A DNA stretch of 64,000 nt. Origin: Penicillus capitatus (Eukaryota > Chlorophyta). A program made the translations under genes and the position numbers. A model generated the notes under the pieces. The model had not been told where the DNA came from. It worked only from the letters and a program-made list of their open reading frames with translations, and ran no database searches. The stretch is from assembly GCA_965649825.1 (NCBI GenBank), contig OZ287694.1, positions 1,054,001 through 1,118,000 on the forward strand, in the 5' to 3' direction. The number at the start of each line of letters is the position of its first letter. Position 1 is the first letter of the stretch. This document shows positions 56,098 through 64,000 of this stretch, piece by piece.

Positions 56098-57866
56098 ATG
56101 GCTATGGCCACAGGAGACATCGAAGGCAACTTGCATCGACTGCTTCAGGAACTTCGGTTCATGAAGTATCCTGTCGACGTTGACGAGGTCGGGTAAGAGA
56201 GAAACGAGAACTTGCAAGACCTCTGATCGACTCATACAACGTCATGTCAGATTGCGCCTCGGCGACCCTGTCTGTTGTCTGCACATCCTGCATTACACCT
56301 TGCTCGATTTCTCATCTGCTGTGGCGCAAGTTTTACTCGGACATGGGTGCGAGGTCGTTTATTCTTCGACCTTATCACGAAACGTCCGAGATCGTCGATA
56401 CAGTTGCGTGGAAAAACGGACAAGAAATTCGCAGAAATCGCATTTCGAGTGTTCAGAGATGTTCTTGGAATAAAACCCGTTTTGACATGCACTCAGCTAC
56501 TACAGCAGGTAGGCTCTCCGATCGGCTTAAGTACAGGAAAGCCAGAACTTTCGTTTGTTAGGGATTCGCCGAACGCAAGCTCATGTTACTGAGTGAAGTG
56601 ATCGTGAAATGCAGAGAACTGCACACGAGTGAAAACAAACGCAAGAAGATTCACAACCTCAAATTCCACCACGTTAGCAAAAGGCTCACAGAGAATCTGT
56701 ATGCACAAATAGTATTCATGTAGCGCCTTCCACGTGCATCAAAGCTTCCGTCGGCGCCAAGAATCGAGAGAGGTCGTGTACTACACATCACATCACCCTG
56801 ATCCGTCATGTGTGCTGATGTTAGTAGCCGGGCGAGAGGACCAGCCTTTACGGATTGCCACGAGCAAGTGGGTCAATCAGGAAAACGCGGATGAAGTCGA
56901 CAACAAGCGAGCATTGGCACAGAGGGGAAGACACGTGATTCTCAGTCCTGATAGTGAAGAGACAAATGCCACCAAATCTGTCTTCGTTTCTGACGATCTT
57001 GTCTGTGCATTCGATGCGGTCGAGGGCAGCAGATGTAGAGCTGTCGATTGCAGATCGTCCGATCGCAGCGATTCGACGAGTCCATCGGGGCATGACGGGC
57101 ACGAAGCTGATGAGTCGGAAGATTACCAGCGTACTACAGACGCTCTGAGAGTGGAATCGTCGCAGCTGTCTACGGATGATTGGCCGAGATCTTTTCCCGT
57201 CGATCTTGCTGCGCGAGATTCCAGATACATTCGCCCACAGACAAAAACGACATCTAACATTGAGCAGCAGACGACGTCCATTTCTATCGAAAGTGTTCTT
57301 TTTCTCGACGATTCTCTCGTCCGACGGATCCGTTTTTAGATCTCGTCAAGAGAATGGACGAGATGGCCTGCCTGATTGTCGAATTACAGACTCAAATTTC
57401 CTCCCAACGAATGGAACTGGAGATCCTTAGCGAACGCGTCTCGGACGCTCCGTTGTCTTATCGCGACACCAGACGCAGTTTGAAGAAAGGCTTTGGTTTT
57501 AGGGGCGATGGACGCGGGATAGACGATCTTCGAAAGAAAATCGGACAAATGGAAACGCGAATGAAGTTCTATGAAGCCGAGAAAGTAATGTCGCCATTAT
57601 CTGAAGCGTCGATTCAGAAAACGAAGGAGAAGGGTACGTCCTTGCAACGATCGGGCAAATCGCGATCGCCGGAGACTTCTGCCGCTTTGAATTCGAGCGA
57701 GAGGACAATAACAACGACGCTACCCTCGCGTTGCGTCGAGGACATCGTTGCAGCACTGTCCGAAAGACAGAACACTGCTGAAAGCTTTCTTAAAGAGCAC
57801 AAATACGGAAAGAGTCGTCACGGCTGTGCACTAGATATATCGACAGACACTAAGTCGAGCGATTAG
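56098..57866 (+). CDS. CEP44: CEP44-like centriolar protein
   Basis: Start MAMATGDIEGNLHRLLQELRF at 56098. Exons end at 56192 and then join through introns of 58 nt (56193-56250), about 50 nt, 53 nt (GTAGGCTC...GTTAG), and three more of 33-52 nt. The N-terminal CEP44 domain is complete: LRFMKYPVDVDEVG, LRLGDPVCCLHILHYTLLDF, KKFAEIAFRVFRDVLGIKPV, LTCTQLLQQGFAERKLMLLSEVIVKCRELH. Human CEP44 binds microtubule triplets and is needed to turn centrioles into centrosomes. After a disordered acidic region comes a coiled coil (VELQTQISSQRMELEILSERV, DDLRKKIGQMETRMKFYE). Its presence implies that the organism builds centrioles or basal bodies. Confidence 0.85.
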
Positions 57867-58745
57867 ATCGATTAACTTTGTCCTTCGCGCGTTTTTCATC
57901 GATAACGCATGGTGTTTCTAGAATGATTATGTTTGACTGACGACATTTTTCACCGATAACCATGTATTGGTGTCGCCAATTCTTTATGTATGGCACAGGA
58001 CAATCGGCCTTCAAACATTCGACACAAAGAGTTTTCGATCTGATTTACGCACCGTTTCGATAATGATGAAGATTAGACGATCGAATTATCGAGGATATTG
58101 TAACGTTTGCAAAAAGCCTGGCATGCATGATGCAAAAACGACATGAGGCGTGATGAGAAGAATATCACGACGCTGTTCAGTTATTGGTTACATCAGCAGA
58201 GATATGCAAACGTGCCCTTTCCATGAACTCTATATCGAAGTAATCAACAGCTGTTGTTTGTATTTGTAGACCTTGGAATGTGGCATGTGTGGAGAATGGC
58301 CTTAGGCTGTTCGTCCTTCCCAGAGCCAGCGCTTGGGGTCCTGTGATGGATTATTCGTCAATCAGCTATTTTTCTTGGTGTCCAAGTCTTTTTCCCGGGG
58401 TGAGAACTAGGGGCGATGAAACCGGTTCGGAGTGCTCGTCAAAATGAGCCTGGGAAAGTTCGCGGAAATCGAGTTACAGCTGAAGTTCCGTTGCAGAACC
58501 TGCGCACGGAAGTCAACGAACAGAATGTGGAACGCCAAGCAAGTTTAATAGGCAAACGAACCACTCAGAGAACAGTTAAACACCCGATGCTACGTCAAAA
58601 ACCAAGAGTTCTTCTAGAGCTTCGAATGGAACTTCTGTACTAGCTTTTGGTATTCCAAAAAGCTCAAGCGGCTTTGCATCATCTATCACGTCAATGACCC
58701 TCGTACAGAAACCCAGCAACGCCCCTTCCTTTGTAGGGATAGCGA
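57867..58745. other. Spacer upstream of the NFS1 fragment
   Basis: About 0.9 kb. A 76-codon frame at 58416-58643 starts MKPVRSARQNEPGKVRGN but has no recognisable motif. I specifically looked here for upstream NFS1 exons and found none on either strand. Confidence 0.5.
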
Positions 58746-59141
58746 TTGAAAGATGGCATCATGCGTCAGCTTCAGTCCGTTGTGCTTAACGGTGCCGAAG
58801 ATATCACACATCGTTATCCCGTCAACATTAATCTCTCCTTCGCCTGCGTGGAAGGAGAGAGCTTGATCATGGGATTGAAGGACATTGCTATTTCGAGTGG
58901 CAGCGCCTGTACAAGTGCCAGTTTGGAACCATCATACGTTCTGCGTGCTCTGGGAGTGGATGAGGAGATGGCCCATACGTCGCTGAGATTTGGAATTGGT
59001 CGTTTTACGACAGAGGCCGAGATCGATCGAGCAATTGAGTTGACCTGTCGTCAGGTGAACAAACTGCGGGAGATCAGTCCGCTGTGGGAGTTCACGCAAG
59101 AAGGTGTGGATCTGAAGACGATTCAGTGGACACAGCACTAG
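58746..59141 (+). pseudogene. NFS1: Orphan C-terminal fragment of cysteine desulfurase NFS1
   Basis: NFS1/IscS removes sulfur from cysteine for Fe-S cluster assembly in mitochondria. Only the last third is here: [63 protein letters not shown] (the catalytic cysteine loop), [19 protein letters not shown] and a C-terminus [10 protein letters not shown] that matches eukaryotic NFS1 to the last residue. The pyridoxal-phosphate lysine and everything before it are absent from the window. A stop lies just upstream in frame, next to an acceptor-like TTTGTAGGGATAG, so the segment looks like a former last exon. The frame is intact and conserved, so it is either a recent duplicate fragment or an exon separated from the rest by rearrangement or assembly. 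It cannot work alone. Confidence 0.8.
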
Positions 59142-59527
59142 TCAGATTGTTTTTTGCGAACCGTGTACAACTTCTGTCCTCTTTCGTTTCTGCGTCTCTC
59201 ACTGCAGCGACGAACCGCTAGCAACTTGATCGCAACGACAGCGTGTCACTGTCCAATGCTGCCCTCCGTCCATGAAACTGCCGCCTGTTTCTTTTAACCG
59301 AGGTCTATCGTTGGCTGTCGTTCGAAAGACAAAGAAAGGTTGTATGGATGTGTATTGGGCAATCCGTGTGTGAATCGCGCGCAAGGACACACGATGAAGA
59401 CGGATGATGTGTCACACCTCGACCACTACCTTGATTGTTTGACAGGAAGGCAATTAAAAACAAGGAGCCCCCGTCTCCATCAACATTAGTTTGCATTCAG
59501 AAAATCTTGACTCTTTTGGATAGAATG
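59142..59527. other. Spacer, no gene supported
   Basis: About 390 bp between the NFS1 fragment and the 27-bp repeats, with only short random frames. Confidence 0.5.
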
Positions 59528-59716
59528 CCGTCGATCGGCATCGCTCGCTCCCCGCCGTCGATCGGCATCGCTCGCTCCCCGCCGTCGATCGGCATCGCTC
59601 GCTCCCCGCCGTCGATCGGCATCGCTCGCTCCCCGCCGTCGATCGGCATCGCTCGCTCCCCGCCGTCGATCGGCATCGCTCGCTCCCCGCCGTCGATCGG
59701 CATCGCTCGCTCCCCG
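59528..59716. repeat. Perfect 27-bp tandem repeat, seven copies
   Basis: The unit starts CCGTCGATCGGCATCG at 59528 and recurs every 27 bp (59555, 59582, 59609, 59636, 59663, 59690). I see no difference between copies. Because 27 is a multiple of three the array is open on both strands (PSIGIARSP on plus, GERAMPID-type on minus), but there are no start contexts or homologues, so it is not taken as a gene. Each unit holds a CGATCG palindrome. Confidence 0.95.
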
Positions 59717-59778
59717 CCGGTGATTAAGAACATTATGAGTTAATGACACTATTTTTGGACAGCCGCGGATTTTGTTGT

Positions 59779-60180
59779 CGTACACCACATACCTTCCTTT
59801 TCCTTGCATAACTTCCGGGACGGGCCAATCGGAGCGCGGTATGGGCAAGTGTCACGTCGTCCGTGCACCACATACCTTCCTTTTCCTTGCAAAACGTCCC
59901 TTTTCCTTGCAAGACTTCCCGGACGGACGATCGGAGGGGCAAGTGTCACGTCATCCGTACATCACCTACCTTCCTTTTCCTTGCAAAAAACTTCCCGTTT
60001 CCTTGCAAAACTTCCCAAACGGACCAATCGGAGCGCGGGATGGGCAAGTGTCACGTCGTCCGTACACCACATAGCTTCCTTTTCCTTGCAAAACGTCCCG
60101 TTTCCTTGCAAGACTTCCCGGACGGACCAATCGGAGCGCGGGATGGGCAAGTGTCGCGTCTTCCGTACATCACCTACCTT
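59779..60180. repeat. Four-copy 83-105-bp tandem repeat upstream of the orphan gene
   Basis: Units start CGTACACCAC or similar at 59779, 59862, 59956 and 60061, with a partial fifth at 60164. Each contains TTCCTTTTCCTTGCA, a second TTTCCTTGCA in copies 2-4, a (G)GACGGACCAATCGG block and a GGGCAAGTGTCACGTC end. CCAAT is present on the plus strand in three units. The repeated, CCAAT-bearing layout ending at a TATA box resembles an upstream enhancer array. Confidence 0.9.
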
Positions 60181-60187
60181 GCGCGGG

Positions 60188-60194
60188 TATATAA
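60188..60194 (+). promoter_or_regulatory. TATA box of the orphan gene
   Basis: TATATAA sits 120 bp before the ATG at 60314, directly after the last partial repeat unit. It is followed by a pyrimidine-rich leader (TCTTTCGCGCTG, TTTCTCTCGG). It is the clearest TATA element in the window. Confidence 0.65.
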
Positions 60195-60313
60195 GCCGCA
60201 CGCAGATCAGTTTTTCGACTTATTGTCTTTCGCGCTGTTGTGTTCTCTGTGCTCTTTCTCTCGGTTTTCTCTCTGCCTTCTGCAAAAACTAGAATAGAAG
60301 CAAAAAACCAAGA

Positions 60314-61489
60314 ATGAATGCCTCCAACGCTGGTTCGCATCATTCCTCAAGCCCGGCAGCATCCCGTCGCGGTTCTGCCGTCCATTGGTATAGTTCTATG
60401 TCGGAGCAAAGTGCGCGCTCCGGATCCGATAGTTCTGTTCCCTCCGGGTACACCGGTCTTACAGGGCTGCGCGCACACTCCGGATCCCACATCAGTTCCG
60501 TCCCGTCAGGCTACACCGGTCTGACGGCGATGCGCAGCGCGTCTGCGCACAACTACGAGCAAGGCGCGTCAGAACGCCACCAGGGCGTCTTCGCTCGAGC
60601 CTACCGCTCTCCTGCCGTTTCGTCGAACCACTCGGTTCCCTCGACTCCCCAAGCTCAAACGGCGCCCGTGTCAGCCCCTGGCTCGCACGTTTCGGGCGGG
60701 AACGCAGCGGCGCCGTACTCACCATGGCAGGCCTCTGACGGCCAGCCAGCACCCGTCTATTCCCCCCACACCCATGCGTGCAGACACGTCTACGGGTTGG
60801 AGGCGTATCTAGACGGACTGGATCAAACAGCCGGTGGCCAAGAGCCGCATCCAGCTGATGCCATTGAGATTGATGAGCAAGAGCAGTACGTATACTCGCC
60901 CCCATCCGGGCTTCGCACTCCTGGTTCATCCGCTCCGTTGCCGCCTGTTCGCGGTTTTTTCAACGTGCAAGCGCGCGACTGGCCGCCAACCCTGCCCGTC
61001 CCAACGGCCGCGGACGAAGCATCAATCCGCACTGACGACGACGTCCGCAGCCAGAGTCGCGTTCGGGTCCGGTCCGGGTGGGCTGAGTACATGCGCGCAT
61101 TCGACTTGAGGTACGACGAGCCGTACGACGAGCCAGCGGACCAAAGGGCAGACACCGGCGTTCGCCCCACCGAACAGATCGTGGCGAACTTCGACCGCGA
61201 GCACGCAAGGGGGATGGGACCCATCCGTCAGTTGATGCAAGAGATCCGGGAAGACATGAACCGATATGATCGCCGCAGAGAAGAATGGATCCGACAGGGC
61301 TTGATAGAGGGCCCTTCTAAAAGGTCTCGGCAGGACCCCGAAGGGAGTTCTTCTAAAAGGCCCCGGCGGGACTCGGAAGGGGGCCCTTCTAAAAGGTCTC
61401 GGCAGGACTCCGAAGGGAGTTCTTCTAAAAGGTCGCGACGGGACTCGGAAGGGGGATCTTCTAAAAGATCCCGTCGTCGACTGAACTGA
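60314..61489 (+). CDS. Intronless, GC-rich orphan protein with NLS-like repeats
   Basis: A 391-residue frame from the ATG at 60314. The N-terminal 120 residues are Ser/Gly-rich with a duplicated SSVPSGYTGLT motif. The middle (about residues 190-310) contains GFFNVQARDWPPTLPVP, GWAEYMRAFDLRYDEPYDEP and a helical QLMQEIREDMNRYDRRREEW. The end is 4.5 copies of a 12-residue unit SKRSR(R/Q)DSEG(G/S)(S/P), coded by a 36-bp tandem repeat near 61311-61480, forming a strong nuclear-localisation-like region. No introns, high G+C and its own repeat/TATA promoter set it apart from neighbours. I recognise no family; a gag-like, viral or lineage-specific protein are all possible. Confidence 0.65.
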   Translation: MNASNAGSHHSSSPAASRRGSAVHWYSSMSEQSARSGSDSSVPSGYTGLTGLRAHSGSHISSVPSGYTGLTAMRSASAHNYEQGASERHQGVFARAYRSPAVSSNHSVPSTPQAQTAPVSAPGSHVSGGNAAAPYSPWQASDGQPAPVYSPHTHACRHVYGLEAYLDGLDQTAGGQEPHPADAIEIDEQEQYVYSPPSGLRTPGSSAPLPPVRGFFNVQARDWPPTLPVPTAADEASIRTDDDVRSQSRVRVRSGWAEYMRAFDLRYDEPYDEPADQRADTGVRPTEQIVANFDREHARGMGPIRQLMQEIREDMNRYDRRREEWIRQGLIEGPSKRSRQDPEGSSSKRPRRDSEGGPSKRSRQDSEGSSSKRSRRDSEGGSSKRSRRRLN

Positions 61490-61683
61490 CTCGCCCCGCC
61501 TGTTGCGGGTTAGGTTGAGAAAAGGTCAGGCCCAGGTTCGGCCGTCTGTTCGGACAGTCACGACTGCACGGTGGTTGCTGAGCGCGTTGTTGACTGGTTC
61601 ACCTCGCGCTTCTGCAAAAGGGCTAGTGGCGTCGTCGTGCTGGCGACGGGTTCCCAAGCACGCGGCGCCAATCCCGGTTTTGC

Positions 61684-62177
61684 CGTTCGTTAACCAGTCG
61701 AAGGCGGGTCCTCGATTGGTGACGCCGTTCCTGGGCCTCCGCACGTTACACACGCGGAGTGATGATCTGACAATCACACTAGCATCCCGAAGCTTTTTCG
61801 AGTTCACTTTCTACTGTTTCAGATTGCGCAAGAGCAGAATAATAGGCAAGGCTAGGGTTGGGAGCCTTTTGGCGAAAACGTCTCGGTGATGGATGTGACT
61901 TGTCTCGGTGCTCGGCGACGGGTTCACCTTGCACCGATGGACGGACGTTCTGACGCTGCTGCCTCGGAGACTGGTTTCTCCTACGCGTGGTGTCATTGGC
62001 TGTATCCGTTCTAGCCACACTCGAAGGCGGGTCCTCGAGTGAACGGCACCCCTTCCCCGCGCCTCGGGTGTACATCTGGAATCTAGGTTCGCAAAAGCAT
62101 CAAGTTCTGAGTTAGAAGTGCATGGTTGTCATCGGCTGTGTTCGCTCTAGCCACACTCGAAGGCGGGTCCTCGAGTG
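61684..62177. repeat. Three hairpins with identical loop and compensating stems
   Basis: Hairpin 1: stem 61693-61701 with 61712-61720 (ACCAGTCGA/TCGATTGGT), loop 61702-61711. Hairpin 2: stem 62018-62024 with 62035-62041 (CACTCGA/TCGAGTG), loop 62025-62034. Hairpin 3: stem 62154-62160 with 62171-62177, loop 62161-62170. The loop AGGCGGGTCC is the same in all three, while stems 1 and 2 differ but still pair. Outer pairs also exist (61684-61687 with 61721-61724; 62006-62010 CCGTT with 62042-62046 AACGG). It could be structured RNA, or DNA ends of a mobile element. Confidence 0.7.
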
Positions 62178-62252
62178 AACGGCACCGCTTCGCTGCGCCT
62201 CGGGTGTACATCTGGTATCCAGGTTTGAAAATGCATCAAGTTCTGAGTTAGA
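61998..62252. repeat. 136-bp direct repeat, two copies
   Basis: 61998-62133 and 62134-62252 align with a constant 136-bp offset: GGCTGT..., the hairpin, CGCGCCTCGGGTGTACATCTGG-like text, ATCAAGTTCTGAGTTAGA. The second copy lacks the last few bases. Hairpin 1 at 61693 lies in an older, more diverged relative of the same unit. No gene is supported between 61490 and 62625. Confidence 0.85.
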
Positions 62253-62625
62253 CTGTTAACGCAGATATCAATCAATCATATGAATCGAGACTCGTTTTTC
62301 CTGTCTGACTGCAATACTTACTCCTTTGTCTGTTGCGTTACCGTTTCCGTAGGGGAACGCAATGTCAATTACGGTTCTCCTTGTAACGCCTGTTCCAGTC
62401 TCCATTGTTTGTATATAGCGTCGCATGTCGAAAGCCCGAATCCGTTCCCGACTTGTTAGAAATACGAACCACGGTCCGAAATCCTCGGACTCGAGCGCCG
62501 CACGTAACCAACAACTACCACGGACAAGAATCAACTTTTACGTTTGCGCGAAACCTTAGCAGCTTCTGTATTTCCGTCACTTTATCGACGTGATGCTGAA
62601 TCTTATCCTTTGAGTTTTCACATAT

Positions 62626-62720
62626 CGCCTCCGATACGGTCGATTGCGTTCGATCGCCTCCGATACGGTCGATTGCGTTCGATCGCCTCCGATACGGTCG
62701 ATTGCGTTCGATCGCCTCCG
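62626..62720. repeat. 29-bp tandem repeat, three copies plus partial
   Basis: The unit starting CGCCTCCGATACGG recurs at 62626, 62655 and 62684 without visible change; a partial copy (CGCCTCCG) follows at 62713. The period is not a multiple of three. A weak minus-strand frame from an ATG at 62854 (MANTETFAVTSKMANLQE) runs into it; I do not annotate it as a gene. Confidence 0.95.
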
Positions 62721-63167
62721 CTTACATGCTTGGCGTGGGAGAAGTCGTCTTGAGGCTGTTCTTCTTTTCCATACCACGAATTTGGACTTCCTTCGAGAAT
62801 TTCTTGCAGGTTAGCCATTTTACTTGTCACAGCGAATGTCTCCGTGTTTGCCATTTTTTCGTGGCGAGAACTGAAGCTGGTGAGAACTAACTGCTCATAT
62901 CGATCAGAACTGAATCGATAGTTCGAATTTTTTTGAGAAAAAAGCAACGTTGCCCATTAAGAAGACACTCCGACACGTGCCTTCCACGAGAGCCCTTAGT
63001 ACGTATGCACAGAACCAGACAATGTTTTCTGCGGAGGCGGGTTCCCTTTAAATGCGTCGTCAAAATGTCGTCGTCGATGAGAAAGGGACAGTGCAATGCA
63101 TGCGTTTACTATTCCAATTTGTAGAATCACGCGACTTCACGTCGTCCAAAGACGTAGATCGAAGGCA
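62721..63167. other. Upstream region of the Nudix gene
   Basis: About 450 bp with short frames only; it presumably includes the Nudix promoter and 5' UTR. Confidence 0.4.
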
Positions 63168-64000
63168 ATGGCCCGAGAAATTGACGCTGAGATTCGCGAT
63201 TACTTACAGCGAACGTCGGAGGTCAATGCGCCGCCGTCAGACTTGAAAGCGCTACACCGTCTACGTTGCAATAATAAAATTGTCGGACTTTTGACAGACA
63301 AGTGCGTTTCTCACTCTTCTTTATTCTCTCACTCTATTTTAAATCAGTATCGTCACCCAGCTCGTGAAGTTCTCAGATGTTTTTGTGGCACATACTACTG
63401 ATCGCGTCATCGATGTTGCGCCGCATCTGTCTACATGTGAGCAGCGCACTGATGCCATCGCCAGTATCCCACTCTATCATACGACCTGAAGAGCATTCCG
63501 ACCGATATAGGTGTGATGGAGTCGTTGCGTGAGGCCAAGGTGATCCGCGGTTGGCGCAACGAGCTGTATCCCGTCGTCGCTGAGTTCCACGATGCTCCCT
63601 TCTTCCTCGTCAGCAATGACACATCGTCGTTCCGGTCTCTTAATCGCTAACTTTTAGATCGAACGCGCCGCTGCAGTGACGCTGGGGATCAGAGCATACG
63701 GTGTGCACATCAATGGGTACGTCAGAAAAGACGACGGTCTGTATATGTGGGTCGCCAAGAGATCTCCGACAAAACCTACATGGCCATCCAAACTCGATCA
63801 TATCGCAGCGGGCGGCCAAGTGTGACATCTCTCGCTCAGTTTTAAGTTGACATGACTGGAAAAGTGAATAGCCTTTCGGTGTGGGTTTGATGGAGAATGT
63901 GATCAAGGAATGCGAAGAAGAAGCTGGTATTCCGCCGTCGCTTGCCGAAAAGACAATCGCAACCGGTGCTGTGAGTTACATGGCTCTACCAGGAGAAGGC
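63168..64000 (+). CDS. Nudix hydrolase with N-terminal DUF4743-type domain, 3' truncated
   Basis: Start MAREIDAEIRDYLQRTSEVN at 63168. The first intron is 63302-63347 (46 nt, GTGCGTTTCTCACTC...AAATCAG); three more follow, ending near 63469-63516, 63609-63658 and 63822-63870. The joined protein has LLTDNIVTQLVKFSDVFVAH, VIRGWRNELYPVVAEF, AVTLGIRAYGVHINGYVRK, LYMWVAKRSPTKPTWPSKLD, and the Nudix box GGQPFGVGLMENVIKECEEE. This matches the YJR142W/DUF4743 group of Nudix enzymes, which hydrolyse thiamine-diphosphate derivatives or related compounds. The gene runs off the right edge of the window after VSYMALPGEG, before the end of the Nudix domain. Confidence 0.88.

Noticed and set aside
59528-59716. 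Possible CRISPR-like array
   Set aside because: The 27-bp units are directly adjacent with no spacers, and the surroundings are eukaryotic with introns.
59486-59848. A 120-codon minus-strand frame through the 27-bp repeats
   Set aside because: Open only because the repeat period is a multiple of three; no start context or homology.
61690-61725. tRNA-like element at the GGGTCCTCGA motif
   Set aside because: No matching A box, acceptor stem or anticodon arm; the pairing is a simple hairpin.

Overview
The window is nuclear DNA from a compact, intron-rich unicellular eukaryote. About thirty protein genes lie on both strands, mostly 10-600 bp apart, and most carry several GT-AG introns of about 45-65 nt (some seem as short as 29-38 nt). 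Many introns start GTGAG or GTAAG and have a TGAC-type branch-like motif (often TGTGACAT or TGTCACATC) close to the 3' splice site. The lineage cannot be named from sequence alone. A CEP44-like gene implies centrioles. A TPR/one-membrane-helix protein of a kind I remember from plants and algae, and a plant/algal-type kinase with a basic leader, hint at a plastid-bearing or plastid-derived protist. Every family name here comes from motif recognition by eye; no database search was run.

Layout, left to right: a broken or truncated chlamydial-Pmp-like repeat protein (1-2275); an m6A methyltransferase METTL3 homologue (3301-5200); three tightly packed minus-strand genes (PRXL2-like thioredoxin-fold protein, a TatA/TatB-like protein, a small membrane protein; 5396-7012); a coiled-coil protein; an auxilin-like J protein; an unknown gene; an atypical kinase (14.7-16.1 kb); and an LRR protein split into very small exons (17.0-18.2 kb). 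A gene-poor, ATCGAT-rich block follows (18.2-21.8 kb), then two tandem SLC10/RCH1-type transporters sharing a 746-bp tract that is 99% identical (21.8-25.7 kb).

From 26 kb to 57.9 kb the window is dense: a TBC RabGAP with coiled coil, a CDK with a PATTMRE helix, a STIM-like EF-hand/SAM/FN3/membrane/zinc protein, a LOG-family protein, mitochondrial uS10, a second TBC RabGAP, a large TKL kinase, ETF-ubiquinone oxidoreductase, an acidic/basic repeat protein, a small basic protein, a roughly 1,500-residue ankyrin/U-box protein, farnesyltransferase alpha, an RGP1-like protein, the TPR/membrane protein, two unknown basic proteins and CEP44. Membrane traffic is a recurrent theme: auxilin-like, two RabGAPs, the RGP1-like Rab6-GEF subunit and a prenyltransferase subunit.

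The right end (58.4-62.7 kb) is different in character: an orphan C-terminal fragment of the cysteine desulfurase NFS1, a perfect 27-bp x 7 tandem repeat, four copies of an 83-105-bp repeat leading into a TATA box and an intronless, GC-rich, disordered orphan gene, then a family of hairpins with changed stems but an identical loop, and a 29-bp x 3 repeat. This looks like an accessory or mobile segment. The window ends inside a Nudix (DUF4743-type) gene.
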